A DNA stretch of 22,156 nucleotides, taken from Auxenochlorella pyrenoidosa. Its lineage: Eukaryota; Chlorophyta; Trebouxiophyceae; Chlorellales; Chlorellaceae. The notes below the pieces were generated by a model. That model was not told the origin of the DNA and made no database searches. It worked only from the letters and a program-made list of their open reading frames with translations. Positions 1-9,503 of the stretch are shown here, one piece after another (positions within the stretch are counted from its first letter, which is position 1; each line of letters opens with the position of its first letter). The position numbers and the translations under genes are program-made. The DNA lies in contig KQ482003.1 in the NCBI GenBank assembly GCA_001430745.1, positions 1,767,424 through 1,789,579 of the forward strand. The letters are read 5' to 3'.

Positions 1-2
1 TG

Positions 3-32
3 GTGTGTGTGTGTGTGTGTGTGTGTGTGTGG
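3..32. repeat. (GT)n dinucleotide microsatellite
   Basis: About 15 uninterrupted GT units on the plus strand, followed by a G-rich tract. On the minus strand this is a CA/C-rich stretch downstream of the last visible PWWP exon, so it may lie in an intron or 3'UTR of that gene. Confidence 0.95.
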
Positions 33-302
33 TGGTGTGGGGGGGGGGGAGGCCAGGATGCATGCAGGGAGCAAGGAGTGCCCTGGTGTGGAGGCGAGGC
101 CTGTGGCTGCTGGGGCACAACGCACAGCCGGGCAGCAGCCCGGCCGCCAGGTCCCGGCGCGAGGCGTCCAAGCAGGAGGCACCCAGGCCTCCTGCCTGGC
201 GGCAGCTGGGCAGTGGCGAGGGCCGACCTGTGTGCCGGGGGGGAGGGGGGTGGCAGGTGGCCAGGAGGCCAGTGCGCTGCCACGCAGCACCAGCTGGCTT
301 AC

Positions 303-1677
303 CCGGGTGCCTGTCTGTGAAGGGCTTTAGCGCCGTGGCGGGCAGCCAGTTGTAGTCATTGGAGCCTGGGGGTTGGGGTGGGGAGGAGCCGGGTTGGTTT
401 CGGTTGATGAAGTGGGGGCTCTCGCAGCAGCAGCTGGCAGGCATGCGTTGGCGCAGCAGAGGCCGGGCGCCCGGGCACAGGAACTGAGGGACCATTAGTG
501 GGAAGAGGGAGCAAGTGATACACCGGCAAACCCCACGCCAGCAGTGCCACCAGCCTGCACGCAACCAACTCTGGCTTCCAACAGTCGGTCTGTGCCCAAC
601 TGCCGGATGCTGTGCATGCTGCAAGCCGCCGCAGTGCCTGCGCACTGCACAGCCTCAGGTGCCGCACCCCCCATGCCGCGCCCACCGTAAAACACGCAGA
701 ACAGGTCGGTGGATGCATGCTTGGGCTTGAAGTGCTCCTCCGCCGTGGGGCGCTGCAGCTGCGCCGGCCACCACGGGTACACCCCGATCTTGGCCCACAC
801 CACGTCCCCCGGCTTGTACTGCGCCGCCGCCGCCGCCGCTGCTGCACTGCTGACGCCGCCGCCTGCAGACTTGCGCTGCCCCGTGCCGCCGCCCTTGGGC
901 TGCTGCTTCGGCTTGGCTGCTGCACCGGCGGCGGCGGCGGGCTGCTTGGGGCGCGAGGCGCCCGGTGGTCGCGCCGCACCTATTGCGCCGTTCATCAGCT
1001 GCTGGCGCTGCTGCAGGGAGCGCGGCGCTCCCGGCATTGGCCGGATTGCCTGCAAGCCCTCGCCGCCCATGCTGCCGCTGCGGGCCAGGCTCGCCGGCAC
1101 ACCGCTTCCAAAGGGCCGCGACGTCGACATGCCGGTGTTTAGCCGCTGGAGGGTGCCAACCCCACTGCTTGGCGCAGCACCCGCTGCCGCCGCGCCGTTG
1201 GCTGGCTTCTTACGCTGCCCACCGTCTCCGGCGGCCTGGCTTGCCGGCCGCTTTCGGCTGCCAGACTTGTCGGCACCGCCGGCAGCAGCCTCCCTGGAGC
1301 CTGGCGGGGGAGCGGACCGCTGCCGCGCCTGGTGGCTGCTGTCCCCGGGCGTCAAAGCATAGCCGGGTCCTGCAGGCGCTGCTGCATGCTGCTGCGGGCT
1401 CAAGGGGGCTGCGGCGGGCGCCCGCACTGGCGGCTGCTGGTGCCAGGTCGCCTGCGGCTGCAGCGCAGCATGCGCCTGCAGCGGCAGCGGCTCTTCCTCC
1501 TCCTCCTCGTCGCCCAGGTGGTGCTCCTGGAAGGTCTGCTCTATGGCCGCAATCTGCTCCGGCTGCTTGCCGGGCGGCTGCGCATGCACGCTTCGGGGGC
1601 CGGCTCCCAGCGGGCCGCCATACCCCAGTTGCCGCTTGGCGCCGGCATCCTCAACCGCCCCCTCCTCCGCCTTGGTG

Positions 1678-1713
<36 letters not shown>

Positions 1714-2836
1714 GCCGCTCCCAGGCCGCCGGGAGCAAAGGCGGGGTCATCTGGGTGTGGCTGCTTGCCTGGCGGCTGGGCGTGCAAGCTCCTGGGGTGG
1801 GCCGCCGCAGGGCCATCTGCCGGCCCCGCCGCTGCTCCGCCTCCACCTCCCGCAGCCGGCCCCCCTGCTCCGCTGCCGCCGCCTGGCACTTGCATCGCCG
1901 TCGCTGCTGCTCCACCCGGCGCCGCGTGGCCCTGCAGCCGCGCCCGGAGGGCCTCTGCCTCTGGCGTTCGGTCATCTGGGTAGGGCTGCTTGCCGGGCGG
2001 CTGGGCATGAACGCTGCGGCTCCCCGCCCAGGGGCCCTGCGACTGTTGCACAGCTGCAGCTGCTGCCGCCGGCGAGGGCTCCGCTGAGCTGGGGCTGAGG
2101 GGCCTGCCCCCCGAATCGGAGAGCGCAGCTGCGGCTGCGAGGCGAAGCACGGGGGCGCATGGAGCGTAAGTGGCCGGCTTTCTCCTGCCACCTCCCTTGC
2201 ACATCACAGCAGGCCATGCATGGGAAACACTCCCACTACCAGCCGGGCAGGGCGGGACGGAATGGGTGAATACAGAGCAGCGACGGCAGAGCGCATGTGG
2301 TGCAGGCATGCAAAGCAACATGCGCAAGCAACCTGCAGCAAGGCTCACCTCCAGATGGCGATGCGGCATCCGCCTGCTGCTCGCTGCGGCCCCCCGAGGG
2401 ACACGTCGGCGGCGCTGCCTTGCGGCCTGCACGAGGAAGTCGGTAAAGTGTACTCATACCAGAGGCAGCACATCCCTTGCCGCACCCCCCGGTACTTGTT
2501 CCTAGGCGTCGCCGCCGCCGGTCGTGCTTCTGCTGGAGGCCGCAGCTGGCCATCCCTTGCCAGGTGTGCTGAACAAGCTTGTACCACGCAAGTGTGGTGC
2601 ACATCTATCGACATAACGCTGGCAGGGCCGAGGCAAGCGCACCAGAGGAAATGAGTTGCCGGAGCGGGCCCTTGAACTTGAGGCGCAGCCCCCCTGATGA
2701 ACCTGCAGATTTCGAGAAGTTTTTGATTGCTTCCGGGACCGGTGAAGAGGGCAGGAGCAGCCGCAGTGCGCGCTGGACCGCCAAGCCCGCCCTACGCACC
2801 CTCTGCCGCCTCGGCGCTGATGCTGAACTGCTCCAT
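303..2836 (-). CDS. PWWP-domain protein (probably incomplete at the window's left edge)
   Basis: Model: five exons read on the minus strand, 2836-2800, 2702-2643, 2426-2349, 2134-686 and 365-303, all joined by phase-1 GT-AG introns. The start ATG at 2836 opens MEQFSISAEAAEG. The product is at least 562 residues. Residues 498-558 form a PWWP domain: YKPGDVVWAKIGVYPWWPAQ, then FCVFYG, then SNDYNWLPATALKPF across the last intron. PWWP domains bind methylated histone H3 (often H3K36me) and DNA, so a nuclear chromatin role is inferred. The rest looks disordered: poly-Ala tracts (13 Ala at 198-210), a Glu run, Lys/Arg-rich stretches, and three copies of RS(V/L)HAQPPGKQP at 98, 173 and 239. The last exon ends in an open donor (CCCGG|GTAAGC), so coding continues to lower coordinates. 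A possible further exon starts at 227, but its residues match nothing I know. The PWWP call is firm; the small 5' exons rest on phase and splice consensus only. Confidence 0.78.
498..686 (-). other. Intron read-through tail of the PWWP main exon (not coding in this model)
   Basis: The reading frame of the large PWWP exon stays open past its donor at 686 down to a stop near 495. The residues after FCVFYGG lose all PWWP similarity. The donor TTTTACG|GTGGGC joins in phase to the exon at 365, which supplies the missing DYNWLP half of the domain. The open tail is therefore intron sequence. Confidence 0.7.
1558..2026 (-). repeat. Three dispersed copies of a 36-48 bp coding repeat in the PWWP gene
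   Basis: Copies lie near 1558-1597, 1759-1800 and 1978-2026. They encode RSVHAQPPGKQPYPDD, RSLHAQPPGKQPHPDD and RSVHAQPPGKQPEQ. The first 12 residues are almost invariant, although the spacers between copies are low-complexity and unrelated. Confidence 0.9.
1680..1718. repeat. GCT/GCA trinucleotide tract encoding poly-alanine
   Basis: Eleven consecutive TGC units on the plus strand, followed by two CGC units, are read on the minus strand as 13 alanines in the PWWP gene. Another frame would read poly-Gln, but that frame does not connect to the PWWP domain. Confidence 0.9.
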
Positions 2837-3488
2837 TTGCGCCAGGCGCCCTCACAGCGCCGTGAGCATGTCACTGCAGTTCCCAGTCGAGTCGATCGGT
2901 GTTTGGTGCACCACGGCTGTTTTCAAGCTGTAGGGCGTGCCTGGCAGGGCGCACATGGAGTGAGAGGCAACAATCTAAGGCGATGGGCGCCCAATTGCAA
3001 GAGGATGCCCTGTACTGCGCGCTGCGTCGCACGCTCTGCCGATCACACCTGGGCCGTCAAGCAGCCAGGTACTCAAGATCTCATGTCGGCAAACCACTGC
3101 ATGAGAACAGCTCGACGAGAAACCATGATGTCAGGTATGTTCATTCGCCATGTGGGTGATCGACATCAACCAGCACACACCGCCATCGTGGCTGCCCAGC
3201 AACTTACGCTCGCCTGATGCTGGGCGCCCCAGTTGACGCAGGTCAAGCCCCACGCAGCAGTCCCAGCCTGCCTGTTTTGTGGCATAGAAAAATCGCGAGT
3301 TAAAAATAAATTGCGTGGATAAGGTGCGATCATCACAAATGAGGGTTGGTCACAACACGAAGACTGACACGATGGTTGGGGTTGCATGCGTCTACCAAGT
3401 CTGCCATCAGTTCCATCAGTTCTAAACCAGCAGCGAATGTCGGCCAATCAGGCGCTTCAGCATCGCGAATGTTTGAGACCAGCCCACA
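2837..3488 (-). promoter_or_regulatory. Intergenic: SDR 3'UTR and PWWP upstream region
   Basis: No convincing coding sequence. It lies between the SDR stop (3489) and the PWWP start (2836), both on the minus strand. A short AT-rich island at about 3287-3350 stands out from the GC-rich surroundings and reads AATTTATTTTTAACTCG on the minus strand. It is the only TATA-like element here and may belong to the PWWP promoter. I found no TGTAA poly(A) signal on the minus strand. Confidence 0.4.
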
Positions 3489-5906
3489 TCAGCTGGCCAC
3501 GGTTGGCAGGTCGTCGGCCGGCTGCAGCCCGACCGCGGTGGCGCTCCACTGCCACAGCCAGGCTGCCAGCCTGGCATCCTGTGCTTCCCTGCATGCATGA
3601 AGGGCCCGGGAAATCGTGGAAAAGTGATGCGCACCTCTGTCGGTGCAACGGCCTTATTTCCAGGCTTCCAAGGGCGCGCATGCACGCCACTCGCGGGTGC
3701 TTGCTGGCCAGCAAGCACAAAGAGTACATCGTTGACAGCACGCCGGTGCTTGCCTGCTGGGCGCAACAGGGGTGCAGTTGGAGTCAAAGTAGTAGCTTCC
3801 TTGCAGCTTCTCCTTCTCCAGATCGGGGCTGGTGGCACAGTACACGCTGCAGCGAGCGCCTGCACATGCGCGTGCGGGGAACGTGGGAGGGGGGGGGGGC
3901 GTTAGTTCATGCAGAACTGCTGGTTCCATGACAGGCTATAGCAGCAATCCAGTCCTAAACCGTGCATGAGCGCCTGCATGGGCAGCCAAACTTTGCTGTG
4001 CAATGGTGCAGCGGGGCCAGGCAGCCAGGTTCCATGCACTTGGCAGGGAGGCCTGTGCAGGCAGACGCTCCTGGTGGCCGCCTGCTAGCTGCTGCATTCT
4101 GCTCCATGGCTTGTGCCTTCCGGCAGCGCAGCAAGCCCCCAACCTCCCGCCCAGCAGCGCACCCTGCTGCGGCGTGAGCATAATGGTCTGCAGCAGCAGG
4201 CGGTAGGCCCTCTGCATTGGCCCGGGCAGGCTGCGCACCACATCCGTGAGCACCTCCCCCGGGTGCAGGGACACCGAGATGACGGCACCGCGGGCGCGGC
4301 GCTGCAGCTCGCCGGCAAACAGCACCTGCGCAGCCGGGGGCGGGAGTGGGCGCAGGCGCAGGTTGCTGTTGTTGGAGGTGGGGGAGGTGGGTGCCCAGCC
4401 AGCTCCCCGCCGTGCTGTGCTGGCAGGAGACACGCACCACAACCCAGCAGTGGCTAGAACGCATCCTACAATGCAAGGTGAGACATGCCCCATGCTCGGC
4501 GAATGCAGAGCCACGCAGCAGCCGGCGGCAAGAGGCCGAGCCCTGCAGGCTCCCTTTGCATCCCAGGTGCCGTCGCATCATCCCCGGCATGCTTGCGGCA
4601 GCCTGCCAGGCGGCGGCCCCCCCCCCCCCCGAACGGTGGGTGCCTCTCACCTGCGCCAGCTTGCTCTGCGCATAGGCGGCTAGCGAGGTGTACACCCCCG
4701 GCCCCTGCAGGTTGATGTCGTGCTGCCGCAGGCTGCCCATGTAGTGCAGCTTGGAGGAGACGTTGACCACGCGGGCGGCGCGGCCAGACTGCACGGGCGC
4801 ACACGGGTGGGCAGTAGGCTGGGATGCGCAGGGCGCTGCGGAACGAGGGCCGAGCGCCAGCCACAGGGCCGGAGCTGACAGCGCACAGGCAAGGCGGGGC
4901 CAGCTGCGTGCAGCGCCGGACGTTTGCGCTGGGGAGGCGAGCAGGCGATTGGCCCACTGATTGCTGCCCTGCACCTTGCCTGCTGGGCGCCCTGGCGCAG
5001 CGCGGGCAGCAGCAGCAGCGTGAGCAGGAAGTGACCCAGGTGATTGGTTCCCAGGTGCGCCTCAAAGCCGTCGGGTGTCGTCTCCCGGGCTGCCGACATG
5101 GCAAAGATGCCGGCGTTGTTGACGAGCACGTGCAGGGGCAGGCGGCGGGCGCGGAAGGCAGAGGCAAACTGCCGCACAGACTGCAGCGAGGACAGGTCCA
5201 GCTGCATGACCTGCAGGGCAGTGGCAGGTGGTAAACATGCCGGTGTTCTGGTACATGCAAAGCCTGCAACGGCTGGTTTGGAAGTTCCGGTTGAAAAAGC
5301 CAGCCGCAGCCGTTGGCTGTGCGAGAAATGCACGGGTTGCACCAACCAGCCCCCTTGGGCACAGGCAGAGCCAGCGTGCTCTCCTGGGCCGTAATCAGCA
5401 CTGTGCTGAGCAGAGGCATCTTGAGCAAGACCCCTTCTTCACGGAGGGGGACACAAGCTGCATGTGCCAACTGCCGACAACCGCCCCGCCTCCTCTCTGC
5501 CGCACCTCCAGCTGCGGCTGCGGCTGCCCCCTCTCCTGCGCCTCGGCTTCCAGCTGCTGTTTCAGCGCCTCACCGCGGGAGATGCTACGGCAGGCCAGGA
5601 TGACTGCAGACAGGGGCAGCAACGGGGTAGAGTGGCTGCCGACAAGAGAAAGGCAGGGAGGCAGCGGCAGCGGCGGCAGCACCCCCCTGTTGCACGCTCG
5701 CATTGCTCACCTCGGGCTCCCCTGGCCGCCAAGGCAGCCGCTGTCTCCCTGCCGATGCCACTGGTGGGCCCGGTGACGACGACGGTGAGACCCTCGGCTG
5801 GTCCGCCGATCAGACCGAGGCTGGGCAGCCCCCGCATCCACAGCTTCTGCAGACAGCATTCCAGCGCCACGGACACGAATTCTGAGCACCAGCGCAGTGT
5901 CTCCAT
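3489..5906 (-). CDS. Short-chain dehydrogenase/reductase (retinol-dehydrogenase/WWOX-like, NAD(P)-dependent)
   Basis: Seven exons on the minus strand: 5906-5711, 5603-5506, 5210-4980, 4788-4651, 4325-4163, 3859-3754 and 3588-3489. The CDS is 1032 nt and gives 343 aa. The Rossmann fold carries the cofactor motif TGPTSGIG at 45-52, VILACRS after the second beta strand, LDLSSLQSV at 102-110 and NNAG at 129-132. The catalytic set is VNVSS (Ser186/187), Tyr214 and Lys218 (YAQSK). The tail HPGEVLTDVV, YCATSPDLE, GSYYFDSN and APSREAQDARLAAWLWQWS matches the retinol-dehydrogenase/DHRSX/WWOX group. It would oxidise or reduce an alcohol or carbonyl; the substrate cannot be told. The ATG at 5906 (GGCGATGG) was chosen; upstream in-frame codons are not ATG. 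Introns 3 and 6 appear to be GC-AG. There is no clear membrane anchor. Plant relatives such as FEY or TIC32 are possible. Confidence 0.93.
3589..3753 (-). other. GC-AG intron (SDR intron 6) containing a perfect palindrome
   Basis: Donor CCCAGCAG|GCAAGC and acceptor CATGCAG|GGAAGC join in phase 2 to give APSREAQDARLAAWLW, which fits the family's C-terminus. Without this splice, the frame runs into a Cys-rich tail unlike any SDR. No in-phase GT donor is present. Confidence 0.8.
3697..3718. repeat. Perfect 22-bp palindrome
   Basis: The half-site GTGCTTGCTGG is followed directly by its exact reverse complement, with no spacer. It lies inside SDR intron 6, about 35 nt from the GC donor at 3753, and repeats part of the donor sequence. 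Confidence 0.95.
4789..4979 (-). other. GC-AG intron (SDR intron 3)
   Basis: Donor CAG|GCAAGG and acceptor GTGCAG|TCTGGC join LLLLPALRQGAQQ to SGRAARVVNVSS in phase 0. The nearest GT donor (AAG|GTGCAG) is in phase 2 and would put the catalytic Ser and Tyr motifs out of frame. GCAAG is the known consensus of GC donors. Confidence 0.85.
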
Positions 5907-6807
5907 CGCCGCAGCCCGGCATTCGGAGCGCAAAGGATATCTTCAAGGAGCAAGGAGGCTGGATGTGGGAAGCTGCAATTGAAGGACCACGACACAAGCA
6001 AGCCAACACAGGTGTAGGGGTCGCCGCCGCCACAAAGCCCCCAAAAACATGACCGCAAGTCACGGGCACTTGCATGCAATGCACTGGAGTGTGCATTTTG
6101 GCCAGAACAACCTCCCAACTCCTGCCTGAACACCAGATGCACCAACACATTGCCGTACCCTGTGCCAGATGAGCGCTTGGTCTGCGCGTACCGCGGGAGA
6201 GCACATGCAGCCAGGGGCGTTACATGGTGTGAAAAGCGGGGAGGCCAGTGAGTCAACCAACAGCAGAAAGAAGTGGAGAGAGGGTGGGGATGGGGTGGTG
6301 CGCCCATGCGCCACCTACGAGTGGGCAGCAGGACTGGACGACGTGGCAGGCCATGCCCTGCAGCCAACTGTTTTTGACCAGCATGCTAACACGACAAGGA
6401 GCAGGCAAGTGGCACGAGACCTGGCCCAGCAGGCGCCGGCAAGCCCGCACCAGCAGCACTGGGCGTCGCGCCAGCCAGGCAGCATCCAAGAAGAGAGAGC
6501 AGGGAATAGGAGCCATGCCCTAGGAGACAGCGAGAGCTGCAACAGGAGGAGAACGTAGAGCACACGACCATCGTGTGCACCCCAGATGCAGATCCAGGAT
6601 GGAAAAGAAGCGACAAAGGTAAACTCGTGAGCAGGTGTGAGGTGGCAGAGAGGCATGCACAGCCCAGGTTATGCTGCTGCCGGCACCACAGAAGAGCCTG
6701 CAAGGGGCAGCTGAGCCCGGGCTTCAATAGAGCAGCCCCACCCGCTGTCCATCCCGCTTGGCGGGTGACCTGGACTGTCAGCGCTCCATGGCAAGGCGTG
6801 GGCCGCA
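5907..6807 (-). promoter_or_regulatory. Intergenic: SR-gene 3'UTR and SDR upstream region
   Basis: About 900 bp with no credible coding sequence on either strand. The right part is the presumed 3'UTR of the SR gene, ending near a TGTAA signal at 6224. The left part, next to 5906, should hold the SDR promoter. No clear TATA box or repeat was seen. Confidence 0.5.
6220..6224 (-). terminator. Candidate TGTAA poly(A) signal for the SR gene
   Basis: TTACA on the plus strand reads TGTAA on the minus strand, 584 nt below the SR stop codon. TGTAA is the usual green-algal poly(A) signal. It is the only copy I found between the SR stop and the SDR start. Confidence 0.5.
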
Positions 6808-9503
6808 TCACTCAGCCGGAGCGTCAGCGGGGGCATCCGCCTTGGCTGGGGAGCGGGAGCGAGCGGGGGACTTGGAGCGGGAGCGGGAGCGGGCGGGGGA
6901 CTTGGAGCGAGAGCGGGAGCGTGAGCGGTCGCTGCGGGCGGGGGAGCGGGAGCGGGAGCGCGGGCTCCGGCTGCGCGAGCGGGAGCGGTAGGCAGACCGG
7001 CTGCGGCTGCGCGAGCGGGACCTGCAGCATGGGGAGGTAGCACCGTACCGGGTGCGTGTTGAAGGCAACCATGGCGTGCTGTACGGCCCACTGTGAGGCA
7101 CCGCAGGCAGGCAAGCTGCTCAGCGTGCATGCGCGCCTGCCCCCTCCCCTCTTTGCACACCTGCTCCGGCTGCGGCCCCGGCTGCGGCTGCGAGAGCGGC
7201 TGCGGCTGCGGCCGTAGCCGCGCCCGCCACCATAGCCACCACCGCCGCCATAGCCACCACCGCCGTAGCCACCGCCGCCGTAGCCACCGCCGCCATAGCC
7301 ACCGCCGCCATAACCGCCGCCGCCGTAGTTGCCAGGCGCTGCAAGCCAAGCGAGGTGCCCAAGCAGTGAGAGGGTGGAAGGTAGGGCGGGCCCGAGCCCA
7401 GCTGCTTCTGTCTGCACCCCAGCTAGACCGTGCTGCAATGTGTGGTAGGCAGCGCCTGCCCGCCTCCCGGCAACCCGCCCCTTGGCGCGGGGCCTCACCC
7501 CCGCGGTTGTCGCGGTCCTCCACCAGCCGCACATACGCCTTGTCAAAGGGGTTGCGGAACTCGGTGTCGTCCAGCTTCCTGCAGGCAGGCAGGCAGGGGG
7601 GCAGGCAGCCAGGTGCAGCGATGGGGCGTGAGCTACTTGCCAATCATTCAGCCAATCATTCATGCGTGCCGGCAGAACGCTGGGCCCCTGGCTGGCTGCC
7701 CCTCCCCGCTCCATAGCCTCTTGCGGGGCCGGCAGGAGCTGTCATGCCCCCTCCCCCCCCAACACACACACTCACAATCACGCCCACCGCACACCAACCC
7801 ACCTGATGGTGCGGTCCATGTCGTCGGCGGTCTCAAACTCCACCACCCCCACCGGGCCGTCGCGGTCGCGGAACACGTTGGTGTACGCGGGCTTGCACAC
7901 CTGCCGGATGAAGTCCTGCATAGGCGGGGCCCGGGGGGCAGGGCAAGGAGGTGGTGAGCTGGGCAGGCCAAGGCAGGGCGCGGCTGGTGCCTGCCTCCTG
8001 CCCGCTGGCACGACCGCTTGTGCGCCGCCAGGCAAAGTCCAGTGCGAGGCAAAGCCCACGCGCCATCCCCACCAGCCAGGGGCTGGTGCCGCCTGCCCGG
8101 CCCGCCGCACCTTGACGTCCTGCCAGGACGCCGACATGGGCAGGTTCTTGACCAGCACGCGGAAGCCGGTCTGGCGGGGGCGGAAGCCCGGCGGAGGCGC
8201 GCCGCCAAAGCCGCCGCCGCCACCACCGCCGCGCCCGCGCCCGCTGGCCCCCTTAGCCAGCTCCACCCGCAGGCGGCTGCCGTAGAAGTCGTAGCCGTCG
8301 CGACCGCGCACCGCGTCCTCGGCGTCGCTGCAGCGGGGGGGGGGGGGGGCACCGCACCGGTCAGGGCGGCAGGGCGGTCGCCAGGGCAGTCGCCAGGTGG
8401 CGATCGCTGCTGCCGGCTGCGGTGGGTAGACGGACGGATGGCAGCTGGTCACGTTTGCTGCGCTGATCTGGTCTGAAGCTGCGGCGCGGGTCTGTGCAGA
8501 GGGCATATGCGCTGCCCACGCGTGCCATCGGTTGCTCGCGGCGGGTGCAGGCACAGCAAGTGCCGCATCTCACCGAGGATCCCTGCGTGGTAACAGGGGG
8601 GGCGGGCGGGACAGCAGGTCAGCGGGTGAGCACGTCCAGCCTCTTGTGGCATGGCAGCATGTGCAGCCTACCCACAAGGCAAGCAGCTGCTCCGATCCTG
8701 CTGCCTGTGCGCGCGCCCTGCGGAGGCGACAGCTGGGCTCCACCCCTCCATGCTGCCAGTCCTTGAGTGCGTGATGCAGGTCTGGACATGCAGGCTTCAG
8801 CGAGCTTTGCCCTCACCCAAACTCCACAAAGGCAAAGGCCGGCGGGCGGGAAGGCGTCTTCATGTCAATAGACATAACCTTGCCATACTGCAGCAGGGGC
8901 CAGGGGGTGCGTGTCAGTGCCCTATGGAGGAACTGGCGGGGATGACCAGGACAGGACACAAACAGCCGTGCAGAGCTGCGCCACCCTGTATCACCCCGTT
9001 CGACCCTAAACCCTAAACCCTGTATCATGGCAGCGCAGCAAGCGGGTTCAGTTGCCGCCGCAGACATGCCGCTGCCGGGCCCGCCCCGATGACAGCCTCA
9101 CCTTGCTGAACAGGTCCTCGACCTCGCGCTCGCGGATGTCGTCGGGCAGGTTGCCTGCAGCACAGGTGAGACGTCAGCGCCAGCTCCCTCCAGGCACAGT
9201 CCGGGGAACAGCTCCCTCCCGCAGCGCGCGTCCAGCAGGTTCCCGCTCCCGCCAGGAGGGTCCTGGGCCGCCCGGCCTCCACGGCTCCGCTCCCAGCTCC
9301 CGCCAGCCCTTGCTATGCAGTCCAGCTGCTGTCCCAGGTCCCGCCAGGCATCGCACATCCAGGGCTGTCTGCTGCATGCTCCTCGCGCTCCTCCAGCCCT
9401 CCAGCCCTGTGGCGCTCCAGGCCAGCGCCCTCCCGCTCCCGCTCCCGCCAGCACACGCACCGACGTAGACGAGGCAGCCGCGGTCGGCTGCCATCCGGCT
9501 CAT
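6808..9503 (-). CDS. SR splicing factor, SRSF1/SR30/SR34 type (two RRMs, Gly-rich hinge, RS tail)
   Basis: Eight exons on the minus strand: 9503-9461, 9154-9102, 8887-8817, 8327-8111, 7915-7803, 7578-7499, 7338-7161 and 7021-6808. The CDS is 969 nt and gives 322 aa. RRM1 is at about 10-80, with RNP2 CLVYVGNL at 10-17 and an RNP1-like AFAFVEF. A Gly/Arg linker follows. RRM2 starts at FRVLVKNL (111-118) and contains SWQDVKD at 123-129, the signature of SR proteins with a pseudo-RRM (usually SWQDLKD). Residues about 195-235 are GGGGY repeats. The RS domain, about 236-310, is nearly pure Arg-Ser with SP sites for SR kinases, and the protein ends [10 protein letters not shown]. It should bind exonic enhancers and promote early spliceosome assembly in the nucleus. 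The first ATG (CAAGATGAGC) was used; a second in-frame ATG lies three codons on. The longest intron (8328-8816, inside RRM1) is where related genes often carry regulated splicing. Confidence 0.96.
6850..7016 (-). repeat. GAGCGG hexamer-type repeats encoding the RS domain
   Basis: Plus-strand GAGCGGGAGCGG units are read on the minus strand as CGC TCC, giving alternating Arg-Ser. The codon pair is highly uniform, so the protein repeat is also a nucleotide repeat. Confidence 0.9.
7203..7327 (-). repeat. 15-bp tandem repeats encoding GGGGY
   Basis: Six consecutive units of about 15 bp (GCCACCGCCGCCRTA-type on the plus strand) encode the Gly-Tyr hinge between RRM2 and the RS domain. One unit has an extra Gly codon. 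Confidence 0.9.
8983..9027. repeat. Short interstitial telomeric repeat flanked by an 11-bp direct repeat
   Basis: Plus strand 9003-9020 reads CCCTAAACCCTAAACCC with flanking bases, about 2.5 units of the TTTAGGG-type telomere. The sequence ACCCTGTATCA occurs just before it (8983-8993) and again at its right end (9017-9027). It lies in SR intron 2 (8888-9101). Confidence 0.9.
9238..9452. repeat. Dispersed GCTCCCGCCAG elements in SR intron 1
   Basis: Exact or near-exact copies occur at about 9245-9255, 9295-9306, 9337-9348 and 9441-9451, with looser copies nearby. On the transcript strand they read CTGGCGGGAGC. They lie within SR intron 1 (9155-9460). Confidence 0.8.

Noticed and set aside
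62..227. Possible sixth PWWP exon starting at an acceptor at 227
   Set aside because: In phase and open (RPSPLPSCRQAGGLGAS...), but with no family similarity and a weak acceptor context; left out of the model.
3..355. Three overlapping plus-strand open frames starting in the GT repeat
   Set aside because: They start in a microsatellite as (CV)n peptides, have no recognisable domain, and overlap the PWWP exon on the other strand.
965..2098. Long plus-strand frames opposite the PWWP main exon
   Set aside because: Mirror frames of GC-rich, repeat-bearing minus-strand coding sequence; Leu/Ala/Pro/Arg-only composition and no domain.
1541..2191. Minus-strand frame with poly-Gln in the PWWP exon region
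   Set aside because: It is one frame off the PWWP domain, and splice phases of the upstream exons lead into the poly-Ala frame instead.
2579..3217. 212-residue plus-strand frame
   Set aside because: Runs antisense to the first two PWWP exons and through AT-richer intergenic DNA; no known motif.
3654..3859. Unspliced C-terminus for the SDR (Cys-rich tail)
   Set aside because: Splicing at the GC donor 3753 yields the family-typical EAQDARLAAWLWQWS ending in phase; the read-through tail matches nothing.
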